A stretch of DNA of 64,000 bases from positions 2,474,001 through 2,538,000 of the forward strand of contig NZ_CP083761.1 in NCBI RefSeq assembly GCF_023558375.1, read 5' to 3'. Position numbers and translations under genes: made by a program. The notes under the pieces are model-generated. The model did not search any database. It was given only the letters and a program-made list of their open reading frames with translations, and had not been told where the DNA came from. Numbering within the stretch: position 1 is the first letter of the stretch; each line of letters starts with the position of its first letter. This DNA is from Chroococcidiopsis sp. CCMEE 29 (GTDB lineage: Bacteria > Cyanobacteriota > Cyanobacteriia > Cyanobacteriales > Chroococcidiopsidaceae). This document shows positions 54,452 through 63,879 of the stretch, piece by piece.

Positions 54452-54970
54452 ATGTTAGACGCATTCGCCAAGGTTGTCTCTCAGGCTGACGCAAGGGGTG
54501 AATTCCTAAGCAGCGATCAATTCAATGCCCTGAACAACATGGTTAAGGAAGGCAACAAGCGTCTAGATGTGGTCAACCGCATCACTGGCAACGCTTCCCA
54601 AATTGTTGCTGACGCTGCTCGCTCTCTGTTTGAAGATCAACCTCAACTGATTCAACCCGGTGGTAACGCATACACCAACCGTCGTATGGCTGCTTGCCTA
54701 CGCGACATGGAAATCATCCTACGTTATGTCACCTATGCCGCAGCGGCTGGTGATGCCAGCGTACTGGACGATCGCTGCCTGAACGGTTTGCGCGAAACCT
54801 ACCAAGCTCTGGGCGTACCTGGTGGCTCTGTTGCTGCTGGCGTACAAAAGATGAAGGATACGGCGATCAGGACTGCCAATGACCCCAACGGTATCACCAA
54901 GGGTGATTGCAGTAGTTTGATGTCTGAACTGGCTAGCTACTTTGATCGCGCTGCCTCTGCTGTTTCTTAA
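54452..54970 (+). CDS. cpcB: C-phycocyanin beta subunit
   Basis: A 172-aa phycobilisome rod protein. Bilin cysteines are C82 ([10 protein letters not shown]) and C153 (TKGDCSSLM). N72 in [11 protein letters not shown] is the site of asparagine methylation in the family. The presence of ACLRDMEI and [11 protein letters not shown] separates it from phycoerythrocyanin beta. A local oddity is [10 protein letters not shown] (residues 94-103), where most CpcB have a bulky pair (IF, VF or VL) in place of the central Ala-Ala. It is first in the operon; CpcT (29 kb) should load C153, and a CpcS/CpcU-type lyase (not in the window) C82. Confidence 0.93.
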   Translation: MLDAFAKVVSQADARGEFLSSDQFNALNNMVKEGNKRLDVVNRITGNASQIVADAARSLFEDQPQLIQPGGNAYTNRRMAACLRDMEIILRYVTYAAAAGDASVLDDRCLNGLRETYQALGVPGGSVAAGVQKMKDTAIRTANDPNGITKGDCSSLMSELASYFDRAASAVS

Positions 54971-55059
54971 ACAGTGAATAGCTAGAAGCTATTCGCTTGA
55001 TGAATCACATTTCAACGAAAATTTTGCCAGACTCAGGATTTTAGGAGATATCTCTAAAA

Positions 55060-55548
55060 ATGAAGACACCAATTACTGAAGCGATCGCGGCTGCCGATAC
55101 TCAAGGTCGTTTCTTGAGCAATGCGGAAATGCACCAAGTCTATGGTCGGTATGAGCGGGCTGCTGCTGCTATGGAAGCTGCACAAGCTTTGACCAGCAAC
55201 GCTCAGAAGCTAATTGATGGTGCTGCCAACGCAGTGTACCAAAAGTTCCCCTACACCACCCAACAGCAAGGTCCTAACTTCGCATCTGACTCTCGTGGTA
55301 AATCCAAGTGTGCCCGTGACATTGGTTACTACGTGCGGATCATTAGCTACGCCCTAGTTGCTGGTGGTACTGGTCCCATCGATGAGTTCCTGCTTGCTGG
55401 TTTGGATGAAATGCATCGGACTTTCGATCTTTCTAACAGCTGGTACGTTGAAGCTCTCAAGTGGATCAAATCCAACCATGGTGTAACTGGTCAACCTGCA
55501 GTTGAAGCTAACGCCTACATCGACTATGTGATTAACGCCCTGAGCTAG
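55060..55548 (+). CDS. cpcA: C-phycocyanin alpha subunit
   Basis: A 162-aa partner of CpcB forming the (alpha-beta) hexamers of phycobilisome rods. The bilin cysteine is C83 in [51 protein letters not shown] and the end [14 protein letters not shown] are typical CpcA. AGGAG lies about 11 bp before the ATG. It lies 89 bp after cpcB and is followed by a long stem-loop terminator/attenuator that should make cpcBA mRNA more abundant than the linker transcripts. Its bilin is attached by CpcE/CpcF encoded downstream. Confidence 0.94.
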   Translation: MKTPITEAIAAADTQGRFLSNAEMHQVYGRYERAAAAMEAAQALTSNAQKLIDGAANAVYQKFPYTTQQQGPNFASDSRGKSKCARDIGYYVRIISYALVAGGTGPIDEFLLAGLDEMHRTFDLSNSWYVEALKWIKSNHGVTGQPAVEANAYIDYVINALS

Positions 55549-55561
55549 TCTTCAGGTGCTT

Positions 55562-55629
55562 TGCCCGGAAGAATGAGCGAGTGTTGGTGTGGTTACTAGC
55601 AGTTGCTGATTTTTCCGGGCATTGTTTTT
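55562..55629 (+). terminator. cpcBA attenuator stem-loop
   Basis: TGCCCGGAA (55562-55570) pairs exactly with TTCCGGGCA (55613-55621), followed by TTGTTTTT. The 42-nt loop is long, but this position between cpcA and cpcC is where partial termination separates pigment from linker expression in cyanobacteria. Confidence 0.75.
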
Positions 55630-55686
55630 CTCATTTTGACTATAAAAATCTTCAAAAAAGAAATTGTTGCACTGGGAGAGCTGTTT

Positions 55687-56568
55687 ATGAGCGGTTTAAT
55701 AGCGTCTAATTTAACAGCAGCAGGAAGATTAGGTCTTTCTGCGTTCGATGATTCATCGAAGGTAGAACTGCGACCTGATTGGACAGAAGACGATCTGCAA
55801 GCGGTATTCCGCTCCGCTTACCGTCAGGTATTAGGCAATGACTACGTAATGAAATATGAACGCCTCACTAATGCTGAATCTCAGCTACGACAAGGCAACA
55901 TCACTGTACGAGATTTTGTTCGCGCCATCGCTAAGTCAGACCTATACAAAAACAAGTTTTTCCATCGGAATTCCAACACTCGCTTCATCGAACTGAATTA
56001 CAAGCACCTGCTAGGACGAGCTCCTTACACCGAGGACGAGATTAATTACCACCTCAATATTTACGAAGAGAAGGGCTACGACGGAGAAATTGATTCTTAC
56101 ATTGACAGCCAAGAGTATGAATCTAACTTCGGTAACAACGTTGTCCCCTACTACCGTGGGTTTTCAGTTGAGCCAGGGGTAAGAACGACCGGCTTTACCC
56201 GTATGTTCCGCCTCTATCGAGGTTATGCCAGCAGCGATCGCGGTCAAGTTGAAGGGAAAGCTCCCCGCCTCATGGGGGAACTGGCTAAAAATTCCGCTTC
56301 CAACATTATTAAACCTGCTACTGGCGGTTCTGCTTGGAGCCACTTCGGTGCCTCTAGCGATGAAACCCCACGAAAGGCGCTTGGGGGTTCTTGGGGAGAA
56401 AGCGGACGAGTTTATCGCCTTGAGGTTGCTGGAATTCGGCAACCCGGCTATCCAAAGGTTCGTCGCAGTAACACGGCCTTTCTAGTCCCCGTTGAACAAA
56501 TGTTGCCCAAAATGCAGCAGATTCATCGGATGGGCGGCAAAATTGTCAGCGTTTCACTCGCCTCTTAA
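55687..56568 (+). CDS. cpcC: phycobilisome rod linker CpcC
   Basis: A 293-aa linker joining phycocyanin hexamers. The N-terminal domain (residues ~20-180) is the PBS-linker fold: [60 protein letters not shown]. After a flexible linker, residues ~230-293 form a CpcD-like domain ([33 protein letters not shown]). The start is placed at the ATG at 55687 after GGGAGAG, although the frame is open upstream into the attenuator. Confidence 0.9.
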   Translation: MSGLIASNLTAAGRLGLSAFDDSSKVELRPDWTEDDLQAVFRSAYRQVLGNDYVMKYERLTNAESQLRQGNITVRDFVRAIAKSDLYKNKFFHRNSNTRFIELNYKHLLGRAPYTEDEINYHLNIYEEKGYDGEIDSYIDSQEYESNFGNNVVPYYRGFSVEPGVRTTGFTRMFRLYRGYASSDRGQVEGKAPRLMGELAKNSASNIIKPATGGSAWSHFGASSDETPRKALGGSWGESGRVYRLEVAGIRQPGYPKVRRSNTAFLVPVEQMLPKMQQIHRMGGKIVSVSLAS

Positions 56569-56581
56569 TCAACCGTAACAA

Positions 56582-56627
56582 GTGAGCGTCGGGGCAACCA
56601 GCTGGGTCGTCCCCACACCAAGCTCAC
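56582..56627 (+). promoter_or_regulatory. stem-loop between cpcC and the first cpcD
   Basis: GTGAGC (56582-56587) pairs with GCTCAC (56622-56627), with an inner GGGG/CCCC pairing around 56591-56614. No T-run follows. It is probably an RNA-processing or stability element. Confidence 0.4.
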
Positions 56628-56667
56628 CCGCTCATGTTGGTAATGCATTACACGAACAATCTCACCT

Positions 56668-56919
56668 ATGTTTGGTCAAACAGGCAACGCCAGTTTCAGT
56701 TCCATCTCTAAAGAGGCAACCCCACAAGCCTGTCTTGGGGGTTCTAAAGACGATAGCGGTCGGATTTATCGCCTTGAGGTCACTAAAATTCTCCAACCCG
56801 GCTATCCAAGTGTTCGCTATAGTAGCACAGCCTACCTAGTTCCCTTTGAACAGATGTTGCCCAGGATGCAGCAGATTCATCGGATGGGCGGCAAAATTGT
56901 TAGCGTTACACCCGCCTAA
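56668..56919 (+). CDS. cpcD: small rod-capping linker CpcD, copy 1
   Basis: An 83-aa CpcD-domain protein that terminates rods. Its body ([40 protein letters not shown]) is strikingly close to the C-terminal domain of the CpcC encoded just upstream, more than to the second CpcD. Its first residues (MFGQTGNASF) instead match the second CpcD (MFGQTALGST). It therefore looks like a hybrid created by duplication or gene conversion inside the operon. Spacing from cpcC is 99 bp with a stem-loop. Confidence 0.85.
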   Translation: MFGQTGNASFSSISKEATPQACLGGSKDDSGRIYRLEVTKILQPGYPSVRYSSTAYLVPFEQMLPRMQQIHRMGGKIVSVTPA

Positions 56920-56953
56920 GTTGACCTGCATTCTCAATATCTCTAAGAAAGCA

Positions 56954-56993
56954 GTGGTAGCAGGCATAGCCCCTGATATAAGCCTGCCATCAC
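56954..56993 (+). promoter_or_regulatory. stem-loop between the two cpcD genes
   Basis: GTGGTAGCAGGC (56954-56965) pairs with GCCTGCCATCAC (56982-56993), with one wobble and one mismatch and a 16-nt loop. No U-tract follows. It is another intra-operon stability or attenuation hairpin. Confidence 0.5.
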
Positions 56994-57027
56994 TCCCTTG
57001 AGTCCAATTACAGGAGCTATCTCAACT

Positions 57028-57360
57028 ATGTTTGGTCAAACTGCACTGGGAAGCACTAGTTTCAATGACGCAGAAACTCGGATGTTTCGGTTCGAGGTCG
57101 AGGGTTTGCGTCAAACTTACCGCTCTGACAAGCTTAGCTATCCCATTCGCCGTAGTGGCAGCTTTTTTATCTCAGTGCCCTACAGCCGCATGAATGAAGA
57201 AATGCAGCGGATTAACCGCATGGGCGGCAAAATTGTCAGCATTCAGCAGTTAACCATTGAAGGTAACAGCGAAGCCAAAAGGGAAGCTACAACAGCCCAC
57301 CAGAACCTGGAAGCTGAAGGCAAAAGCAAAGCCACAGCATCCGATCGATCAGAAGGTTAA
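57028..57360 (+). CDS. cpcD: small rod-capping linker CpcD, copy 2
   Basis: A 110-aa protein. Residues 1-75 are a canonical CpcD ([50 protein letters not shown]). It then carries a ~30-residue charged tail (EGNSEAKREATTAHQNLEAE then GKSKATASDRSEG), longer than usual. The ATG at 57028 follows CAGGAG; an in-frame TTG further up is not needed. Together with copy 1 it gives this strain two rod-terminating linkers. Confidence 0.87.
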   Translation: MFGQTALGSTSFNDAETRMFRFEVEGLRQTYRSDKLSYPIRRSGSFFISVPYSRMNEEMQRINRMGGKIVSIQQLTIEGNSEAKREATTAHQNLEAEGKSKATASDRSEG

Positions 57361-57376
57361 CTAAGCAAGCCTCGTC

Positions 57377-58228
57377 ATGCTGGAGCCTAGTACTAAGCAG
57401 GATTCTGAATTTGGCTCGCCTGGCAGCGAGCCATCGGGCGCTGAAGCTTTAACGCAGGAGCAGGCGCTTGCCAATCTCACCCATCCAGATTTGAGCCTGC
57501 GCTACTATGCGGCTTGGTGGCTGGGCAAGTTTGGTACTACTGAGCCTCAAGTGGTGAATGCCCTGATCGCAGCCCTTGATGACGAGGCAGATCGAACTGA
57601 ACTGGGAGGATATCCTCTGCGGCGAAATGCTGCCAGAGCGTTGGGCAAACTAGCAGATGCTGGGGCAATACCGGCACTCATTCGCTGCCTGGATTGCTCA
57701 GATTTTTATGTCCGCAAAGCAGCGGCTCAGTCATTGGGAATGCTAGGCGATCCAGTTTGTATTCCGGTGCTAATGAAACTGCTTGAAGGGGGTGTGGCAG
57801 GATCTCAACTCGTTCCCGGACGACCTCACTTAGCTCAACCCTCGGAAGCAGCCATGGAAGCCCTGGAAGCGCTGAGGGCAAAAGAGGCAATTCCACTGAT
57901 TCAGCCCTTCTTGGAGCATCCTGTTGAACGGGTACAGTACGCAGCAGCTCGGGCAATGTACGTGTTAACTCAGGATGCAGTTTATGGAGAACGGTTGGTT
58001 CAAGCCTTAGCAGCCAGCGATCTGAAAATGCGCCGGACTCTCCTGCTAGATTTGGGCGCCAGTGGCTATTTGCCAGCATCTGAGGCGATCGCCCACGCTG
58101 CGGTAGAGAATAGCTTTAAGATAATTGCCCTCAAAAGCTTGTTAGAGAATCATCTCAAGCAACATTCGTCAGGCTGTTTATCCCCTGAAGCCCAACAGGT
58201 CATGACTCTGATGGACACCCTGCTGTAG
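57377..58228 (+). CDS. cpcE: phycocyanin alpha-subunit bilin lyase subunit CpcE
   Basis: A 283-aa HEAT-repeat protein. With CpcF it attaches phycocyanobilin to the CpcA cysteine. The helical repeats start at about residue 25 (ALTQEQALANLTHPDLSLRY, YAAWWLGKFG, NAARALGKLADAGAIPALIR, RKAAAQSLGMLGDPVCIPVL) and run to the end (LKSLLENHLKQH). Family-typical YPLRRNAARALG and RVQYAAARAMYVLTQD are present. It lies 16 bp after cpcD2 and 31 bp before cpcF. Confidence 0.92.
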   Translation: MLEPSTKQDSEFGSPGSEPSGAEALTQEQALANLTHPDLSLRYYAAWWLGKFGTTEPQVVNALIAALDDEADRTELGGYPLRRNAARALGKLADAGAIPALIRCLDCSDFYVRKAAAQSLGMLGDPVCIPVLMKLLEGGVAGSQLVPGRPHLAQPSEAAMEALEALRAKEAIPLIQPFLEHPVERVQYAAARAMYVLTQDAVYGERLVQALAASDLKMRRTLLLDLGASGYLPASEAIAHAAVENSFKIIALKSLLENHLKQHSSGCLSPEAQQVMTLMDTLL

Positions 58229-58259
58229 TTATTATTAATTAGCTTGTGACTTAACTACC

Positions 58260-58910
58260 ATGACCAACTCTGCTGGTGCTTTAGAACTTATTCAATCAGT
58301 CGAGCAAGCGGATTCCCCAGCTCGTTTAGTTGCTGCAGTTCGAGCCCTAGCAGAGGCACGCTTAGAGGCGGGAATTCCATCTTTGATCGCCGTTTTGGGC
58401 TACAACAACCCAGAAGCCGCAGTGGCAGCTGTTGAGGGATTAGTCCAGTTGGGTGAAGTAGCAGTACCACTGCTAATTGAGCGGCTTGACGATTACAACT
58501 ACGGTGCTAGAGCTTATTCATTTCGGGCACTGGCAGCGATCGCCGATCCACGGGCATTAGATGTACTGCTAAGTGCTGCAGAAACTGACTTTGCTCCGAG
58601 TGTTCGTCGTGCTGCAGCAAAGGGGCTGGGTAACTTGCGCTGGTGCCAATTGGCATCGCAACAGCGTCAACCATCCCAAGAGCGGGCGCTGAAGACATTA
58701 CAGTTGCTCTCTCACGATCCGGAATGGGCAATTCGCTATGCAGCCGTTGTCGGTTTGCAAGCACTGGCAGCTTCTGAGTCAGTCACACAGACAGATTTGG
58801 TTTCGCCAATCCTAGCTCGGTTCAAGCAAATAGCTCAGACTGATGCCGACTTGGTAGTTCGAGCGCGAGTTTGGATGGCTCAACAGCAACTCAAAGCTTC
58901 TAGCTATTAG
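58260..58910 (+). CDS. cpcF: phycocyanin alpha-subunit bilin lyase subunit CpcF
   Basis: A 216-aa HEAT-repeat partner of CpcE forming the heterodimeric lyase/isomerase. Repeats visible are LVAAVRALAEARLEAGIPSL, AVAAVEGLVQLGEVAVPLLI, RAYSFRALAAIADPRALDVL and VRRAAAKGLGNLRW. It ends with LVVRARVWMAQQQLKASSY. Slightly longer than the ~200-aa norm. Directly followed by a short tandem repeat before cpcG1. Confidence 0.9.
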   Translation: MTNSAGALELIQSVEQADSPARLVAAVRALAEARLEAGIPSLIAVLGYNNPEAAVAAVEGLVQLGEVAVPLLIERLDDYNYGARAYSFRALAAIADPRALDVLLSAAETDFAPSVRRAAAKGLGNLRWCQLASQQRQPSQERALKTLQLLSHDPEWAIRYAAVVGLQALAASESVTQTDLVSPILARFKQIAQTDADLVVRARVWMAQQQLKASSY

Positions 58911-58942
58911 CTCTCAGCTATTAGCTCTCAGCTATTAGCTGT
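58908..58942. repeat. short tandem repeat after cpcF
   Basis: The 14-base unit AGCTCTCAGCTATT (starting TTAGCTCTCAGCTATTAGCT) occurs about two and a half times immediately after and overlapping the cpcF stop region. It is a simple local duplication, typical of cyanobacterial spacers. Confidence 0.6.
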
Positions 58943-58984
58943 ATTTTTCTTCTCTTAGTATAGTCAACAGTGGTAAGTGTTCCT

Positions 58985-59824
58985 ATGTCTATTCCATTAC
59001 TTGAAATTACGCTGAAAACTCAGAATCAGCGTGTCGAAGGATACGAAGTTCCTGATGAGGACAATCAACCAATTTATCGGTTGACGGATGTCAGCTCAAA
59101 CTCAGCCGTTGATGAGATCATCTGGGCTGCTTATCGACAAATCTTCAGTGAGCATCTGATTCTGGAAAGCTACCGCCAACTAGCCTTAGAATCCCAACTA
59201 AGGAATCGGAGTATTTCTGTGCGGGAGTTTGTCCAGGGATTGGGCAAGTCTGACGTCTACCGGGAATTGGTAGCAGACACGAACTCCAATTATCGCTTGG
59301 TTGACATTACCTTCAAGCGCTTTCTAGGACGTGCTACCTACGGCAAGGACGAGCAAATTGCTTGGTCAATTGTAATTGCTACGCGTGGCTTACATGGCTT
59401 CATTGATGCCGTTGTCGATAGCGATGAGTATCGCCAGAATTTTGGAGATTACATCGTACCCTACCAACGACGGCGAATGGAAGGGAGACCTTTTAACTTG
59501 GTAAATCCACGCTACACCGACTATTGGCGCAATCGCTTGATAGAAAGGGAAGGTCGTTCCTACTATCAAGCGCAGCGTTACGGTACAGGAAATATAAATA
59601 AACAGCCGATCCGTCAAGCAATTCCCTCTAACTTCCTGTCAATGGCTGGGGAGATGCTGCTGCCCGAAACCAATTATCAACGGACAATGGCTCAGACATC
59701 TGCCAGAGTCAAATCGCTAGAGCTTCCGGATACGGCTCGTGGAGGAACCACACCTCCATCGACTGTGAAAAGAACTAGTGTGACTTTGCCCTACCGTTAC
59801 ATTCCTGCAACTCCCAAGGTTTAG
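58985..59824 (+). CDS. cpcG: phycobilisome rod-core linker CpcG, copy 1
   Basis: A 279-aa linker attaching rods to the allophycocyanin core. The N-terminus SIPLLEITLKTQNQRVEGYE is the CpcG hallmark, followed by the PBS-linker domain (IIWAAYRQIFSEHLILESYR, SISVREFVQGLGKSDVYREL, FKRFLGRATYGKDEQIAW) and RPFNLVNPRYTDYWRNRL. The tail (residues 205-279) is variable. The ATG at 58985 is supported by conservation of SIPLLE; upstream GTG (58970) is in frame but less likely. Confidence 0.9.
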   Translation: MSIPLLEITLKTQNQRVEGYEVPDEDNQPIYRLTDVSSNSAVDEIIWAAYRQIFSEHLILESYRQLALESQLRNRSISVREFVQGLGKSDVYRELVADTNSNYRLVDITFKRFLGRATYGKDEQIAWSIVIATRGLHGFIDAVVDSDEYRQNFGDYIVPYQRRRMEGRPFNLVNPRYTDYWRNRLIEREGRSYYQAQRYGTGNINKQPIRQAIPSNFLSMAGEMLLPETNYQRTMAQTSARVKSLELPDTARGGTTPPSTVKRTSVTLPYRYIPATPKV

Positions 59825-59889
59825 GAGAAATATCAAGTCGATCTTGATGCTAGTTGTTGATTGCCAGACTATCCTGAAGGACTTTACTC

Positions 59890-60633
59890 ATGTCAATCCC
59901 TCTACTGGAATATAAGCCAACTTCGCAGAACCAGCGCGTGGCTGGCTACGAAGTTCCCAACGAAGATGCTCCCCGGACTTATCGGCTAGATAGCTCTACA
60001 TCCGATAGCGAATTTCAAGACTTAATTTGGGCAGCCTACCGTCAGGTATTTAGCGAACATGAAACTCTCAGAAGCAACCGTCAGATTACGCTGGAAACGC
60101 AGCTGAAAAACCGCTCTATCACAGTGCGGGATTTCATTCGCGGCTTGGCAAAATCTGAGGTATATCGGCGGTTGGTAGTAGAAACTAATTCTAACTATCG
60201 GGTGGTGGAACTTAGCCTTAAACGCTTGTTAGGTCGTGCGCCCTACAATAAAGATGAAGAAATAGCCTGGTCAATTAAAATTGCCACCTTAGGCTTTGAC
60301 GGTTTCGTCGATGCCTTAATAAATAGTGAAGAGTACCAGGCTAGCTTTGGGGAAAATATTGTACCCTATCAACGTCGTCGCTACAAAGATCGACCCTTTA
60401 ACCTCGTGACTCCTCGCTATGGCGAATACTGGCGCGACAAGCTAGAAAATGAGCGTTATAAGTGGGGCGATGTGCGTAACTTCCTAGAAATGGCGCAGTC
60501 TCTCAATCCAAGATCAGCCAACCTTAAACCAGTCCAGACGGCTAACATCCAAATTCCCGACATGACACGGGACAAAAAGGCTGAAAAGGTACTGGTTTCA
60601 GTTAACCCCTCCGCGAGTTTTCCGCTCCGCTAG
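59890..60633 (+). CDS. cpcG: phycobilisome rod-core linker CpcG, copy 2
   Basis: A 247-aa paralogue ([77 protein letters not shown]). It lacks the long tail of copy 1. AAGGA precedes the ATG. Multiple CpcG proteins allow rods to dock at different core positions, as known for Anabaena. It is 65 bp after copy 1. Confidence 0.9.
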   Translation: MSIPLLEYKPTSQNQRVAGYEVPNEDAPRTYRLDSSTSDSEFQDLIWAAYRQVFSEHETLRSNRQITLETQLKNRSITVRDFIRGLAKSEVYRRLVVETNSNYRVVELSLKRLLGRAPYNKDEEIAWSIKIATLGFDGFVDALINSEEYQASFGENIVPYQRRRYKDRPFNLVTPRYGEYWRDKLENERYKWGDVRNFLEMAQSLNPRSANLKPVQTANIQIPDMTRDKKAEKVLVSVNPSASFPLR

Positions 60634-60799
60634 CAACATCTACTCTGTAGAGCATCTCGTGACTCAGAGAATCCCCCTGCACTGCTGTCGATATCCCCCA
60701 AATAATGCGGGATAATAAGCCTGAAAGGCCAATGGTTTTGATGATTAATCCAATCAATTCCGCAGCTGTTTAATTTTTCACCATTTAGGAGACCCTAGC

Positions 60800-61561
60800 A
60801 TGGCACTGCCGTTGCTTGAATATAAACCTTCATCCCAAAACCAAAGAGTTCGCAGCTTTGGTAAGTCGGATCAGAACGAAGATACACCTTATATCTATCG
60901 ATTGGAGGACGCTAATTCTCCAGCAGAGATGAGAGCGCTGATTTGGGCGGCTTATCGCCAAGTCTTCAACGAGCAACTCATACTTAACTTTAATCGCCAG
61001 ATTACGCTGGAGACTCGGTTTTTAAACGGCTCATTGACAGTCCGCGACTTCATCCGGGAGTTGGCAAAGTCAGAGCGATTTTACACCTTAGTTGTTAGCG
61101 TCAATGATAACTATCGGCTGATAGAAGTTTGTCTAAAGCGATTGTTAGGTCGTGAGCCTTATAACCAGGATGAAAAGATTGCCTGGTCAATTAAGATTGG
61201 TACGTTAGGGTTCCACGGTTTTGTGGATACCTTAATTGACAGCGAAGAGTATACGCAAGCGTTTGGGGATTCTATCGTGCCCTATCAGCGCAAGCGGATG
61301 CAAAATCGGCCTTTCACTTTTCTTCCCCGCTATGGAGAAGACTACCGCGAAACAGCTGGTACCGTTACGACTGATTGGCGCTTCGCCCTGGAGAGAGTCT
61401 ACAGCCGCAAATACCAAGAGCGGCAACTACGGGAAGGCGACCCCCGCAAGTACAGCGATATGGCCGCTGCGGTTACTCCCCAGCGCAACTACGCTCAACG
61501 TGTTTCTGCCTTTGACCTTGACTACCTAAATCTAGTGCCTGTACGGAGCGGCAAACGCTAG
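60800..61561 (+). CDS. cpcG: phycobilisome rod-core linker CpcG, copy 3
   Basis: A 253-aa third paralogue ([59 protein letters not shown]). It differs from the others after residue 180: [19 protein letters not shown], then a basic Arg/Tyr-rich stretch. TAGGAG lies 10 bp before the ATG. The 166-bp gap from copy 2 is longer than elsewhere in the operon and could contain an internal promoter. Last gene of the cpc operon. Confidence 0.9.
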   Translation: MALPLLEYKPSSQNQRVRSFGKSDQNEDTPYIYRLEDANSPAEMRALIWAAYRQVFNEQLILNFNRQITLETRFLNGSLTVRDFIRELAKSERFYTLVVSVNDNYRLIEVCLKRLLGREPYNQDEKIAWSIKIGTLGFHGFVDTLIDSEEYTQAFGDSIVPYQRKRMQNRPFTFLPRYGEDYRETAGTVTTDWRFALERVYSRKYQERQLREGDPRKYSDMAAAVTPQRNYAQRVSAFDLDYLNLVPVRSGKR

Positions 61562-61803
61562 GGTTTAAACTCAGATTTCGACCCTCACTTTTTTCAAAAT
61601 CATCTAGCTGGGTCTAGTTTCCGCGTTGATCCGACAAGTGGCTGACATTTTTTCTGTTAGCTGTTCGTTGAATCAAGTGGGGTCTAGACCCAGTAATTTT
61701 TTAGGGGTCAGGGGTCGGAGGTCGGGGGTCAGGGAAAGGATGAAGGCGGAAGGAGGAAAAATAAAAGATGAATTCATCATTCTCCCCATCACCCCATTAC
61801 CTT
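61562..61803. repeat. convergent spacer with GGGGTCAGG-type repeat
   Basis: The gap between cpcG3 and lysC contains AGGGGTCAGGGGTCGGAGG then TCGGGGGTCAGG (about 61702-61733), a short degenerate G-rich repeat common between cyanobacterial genes. No gene or clear terminator is visible. Confidence 0.45.
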
Positions 61804-63702
61804 TCAGGCTGAAACTTGGATGTTCTGATCGCCAGCCAACCCAAAGGCAGCATGAATTGCTTGCAAAGCGGCAACCCCTTGCTCTTGGGCAACAACACAG
61901 CTGATCTTAATTTCTGAGGTAGCAATCATCTGAATATTAATTTGCTGCTGGGCTAGTGCCTCAAACATCCGAGCTGCAACACCCGGTTGTCCCACCATAC
62001 CTGCACCAACAATACTAACCTTGGCGATCGCGCTGTCAACTACAACGTCACCCCATCCTAATTCTGCTGCAGCCTGTTCCAGCATGGTTCTAGCTGCTTC
62101 AGCATCCATCTGTGCCACGGTACAAGCAATATCCCGTTTCGGCACGCCATCGATTACACGGCAGCGCTGGGACTGAATAATCATGTCAACGCTGATATTA
62201 TGCTCAGCTAATAATCCAAACAGCTTTGCTGCCATACCCGGACGATCTGGCACTTGGCGAATTGCTAGACGAGCTTGGTTGAGATCCAGGGCTACACCTC
62301 TAGCGGGCGGAGCAGGGGAAGCAGGGGAAGCAGGGGAAGCAGGGGAAGTAGGGGAAGCAGGGGAAGCAGGGGGAGATAAAGAATTATCCTGACCCCTGAC
62401 CCCACTCTTCGAGAAGCCGCTTGCGCGTCTACGTCCCTCGCCCCTAATTTCAAAGGCTTGGCAGAGAGCATCAATCGCGCGATCACCATCTGCTGCATCA
62501 ATCACACAGCTGACTTTCACTTCTGATGTAGAAATCATTTGGATATTCATTCCAGCTGCTGATAGGGTAGCGAACATTTGCGCTGCCACACCCGGACGAC
62601 CAATCATCCCCGCCCCAGCAATACTTACCTTGGCGATCTGCTGCTGTACCATAACCTCTGCTTCTTCCAACTTAGGCTCTTTCTGGGAGCGTAATACAGG
62701 CGCTATCGCTGCCGCTACTGCTTCCGCCCGCTTCAGCATTGGGGTAGCAACAGTAAAAGCAATATCATTCGTATTGCCTTCGTGAATTGACTGAATAATT
62801 AGATCGACATCCAAATCCTGACGAGCAATTTCGCCAAACAAGCGCGCCGCTACACCAGGGCGATCGGGTACTCGCAGCAACGCCACCCTAGCTTGATTGG
62901 CATCAAATTCTACACCATCCACTGGGCGGGCAATCTCTAAATCTACTAAAGAGCGAGGTCGTGGTGTTGGTGAAACAACCCGCGTACCAGGGTCATCAGT
63001 CCAACTAGAGCGCACCACCAGCGGCACACCATAGTTCCGAGCAATTTCCACAGCACGGGGATGTAACACCTTTGCCCCCAGGCTAGCAAGTTCCAGCATT
63101 TCATCGCAGGTAATTTCCGACATCAGCTGGGCATCTGGCACCAACCGGGGGTCTGTTGTTAAAATTCCGGGTACATCAGTATATATTTCGCAACAGCTAG
63201 CTCTTAATGCCGCAGCGAGGGCAACCGCTGAGGTATCCGATCCACCACGACCAAGCGTTGTGATTTCTAATTCTGCAATACTGGTAATCCCCTGAAAACC
63301 AGCGACAACAACCACTTTGCCATCCCGTAAGTGGCGTTCAATCCGCTCCGTCTGAATATGCAGAATCCGAGCGCGGGTGTGTTCTGCCTCGGTAACAATT
63401 CCTACTTGTGCGCCTGTAAGAGAAATTGCTGGTTGCCCCAATTCCTGTAATGCCATACTCAAGAGGGCAATCGAAACTTGTTCTCCAGTCGAGAGCAGCA
63501 TATCCATTTCTCGGCGACTGGGATTAGTGGAAATAGTGTGGGCTAATTTGACTAGCTCGTCGGTCGACTTGCCCATTGCTGAAACTACTACCACAACTGA
63601 GTTTCCAACTTTGGCTGTTTTCAGAACGCGAGCTGCGACTGCTTGAATGCGTTCAACTGAACCAACAGAAGTGCCACCATATTTCTGGACAATTAGCGCC
63701 AT
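61804..63702 (-). CDS. lysC: aspartate kinase with a repeat-encoded linker insert
   Basis: A 632-aa aspartokinase (aspartate to aspartyl phosphate) opening the Lys/Thr/Met pathway. The kinase domain (residues 1-250) begins [20 protein letters not shown] and has [39 protein letters not shown] and [14 protein letters not shown]. Four ACT domains in two pairs follow ([80 protein letters not shown]), the cyanobacterial layout. Between the pairs is an insert of about 45 residues: a basic stretch, then [14 protein letters not shown] repeats. I start at the ATG at 63702, which gives the family N-terminus; the frame is open further upstream. Confidence 0.9.
   Translation of the reverse strand: MALIVQKYGGTSVGSVERIQAVAARVLKTAKVGNSVVVVVSAMGKSTDELVKLAHTISTNPSRREMDMLLSTGEQVSIALLSMALQELGQPAISLTGAQVGIVTEAEHTRARILHIQTERIERHLRDGKVVVVAGFQGITSIAELEITTLGRGGSDTSAVALAAALRASCCEIYTDVPGILTTDPRLVPDAQLMSEITCDEMLELASLGAKVLHPRAVEIARNYGVPLVVRSSWTDDPGTRVVSPTPRPRSLVDLEIARPVDGVEFDANQARVALLRVPDRPGVAARLFGEIARQDLDVDLIIQSIHEGNTNDIAFTVATPMLKRAEAVAAAIAPVLRSQKEPKLEEAEVMVQQQIAKVSIAGAGMIGRPGVAAQMFATLSAAGMNIQMISTSEVKVSCVIDAADGDRAIDALCQAFEIRGEGRRRASGFSKSGVRGQDNSLSPPASPASPTSPASPASPASPAPPARGVALDLNQARLAIRQVPDRPGMAAKLFGLLAEHNISVDMIIQSQRCRVIDGVPKRDIACTVAQMDAEAARTMLEQAAAELGWGDVVVDSAIAKVSIVGAGMVGQPGVAARMFEALAQQQINIQMIATSEIKISCVVAQEQGVAALQAIHAAFGLAGDQNIQVSA
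62306..62440. repeat. in-gene tandem repeat and intergenic-type sequence within lysC
   Basis: Seven copies of a 9-base unit GCAGGGGAA (62312-62374, one copy with T for C) encode the Pro-Ala-Ser repeats of the linker. The neighbouring bases (CCCCTGACCCCACTCTTC, TACGTCCCTCGCCCC) also look like spacer repeats rather than coding sequence. The same GCAGGGGAAGCAGGG text occurs between genes at 6790-6812. Confidence 0.75.
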
Positions 63703-63879
63703 GATTCCTATCTCACCAATCCTGCCTGCGATCGCCCCAACCATTTGAGTGGTCAAACTTATCAGGGACGCACAAAGGCATTGAATATCAACTAACCCAA
63801 CTAACTTATCAGACCCAGCTGTAATCAAGACCTTAAATTTACATTCTGTTGGTTAATTTTTGGGTGTTTTATCGAAATT

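Noticed and set aside
54452-55548. Phycoerythrocyanin (pecBA) instead of phycocyanin
   Set aside because: Motifs [20 protein letters not shown] and KCARDIGYY, and the downstream cpcE/cpcF/cpcG genes, identify phycocyanin.
56582-56839. 85-codon ORF starting at the stem-loop after cpcC
   Set aside because: It overlaps cpcD copy 1 in another frame; its start lies in a hairpin and its sequence has no CpcD features.
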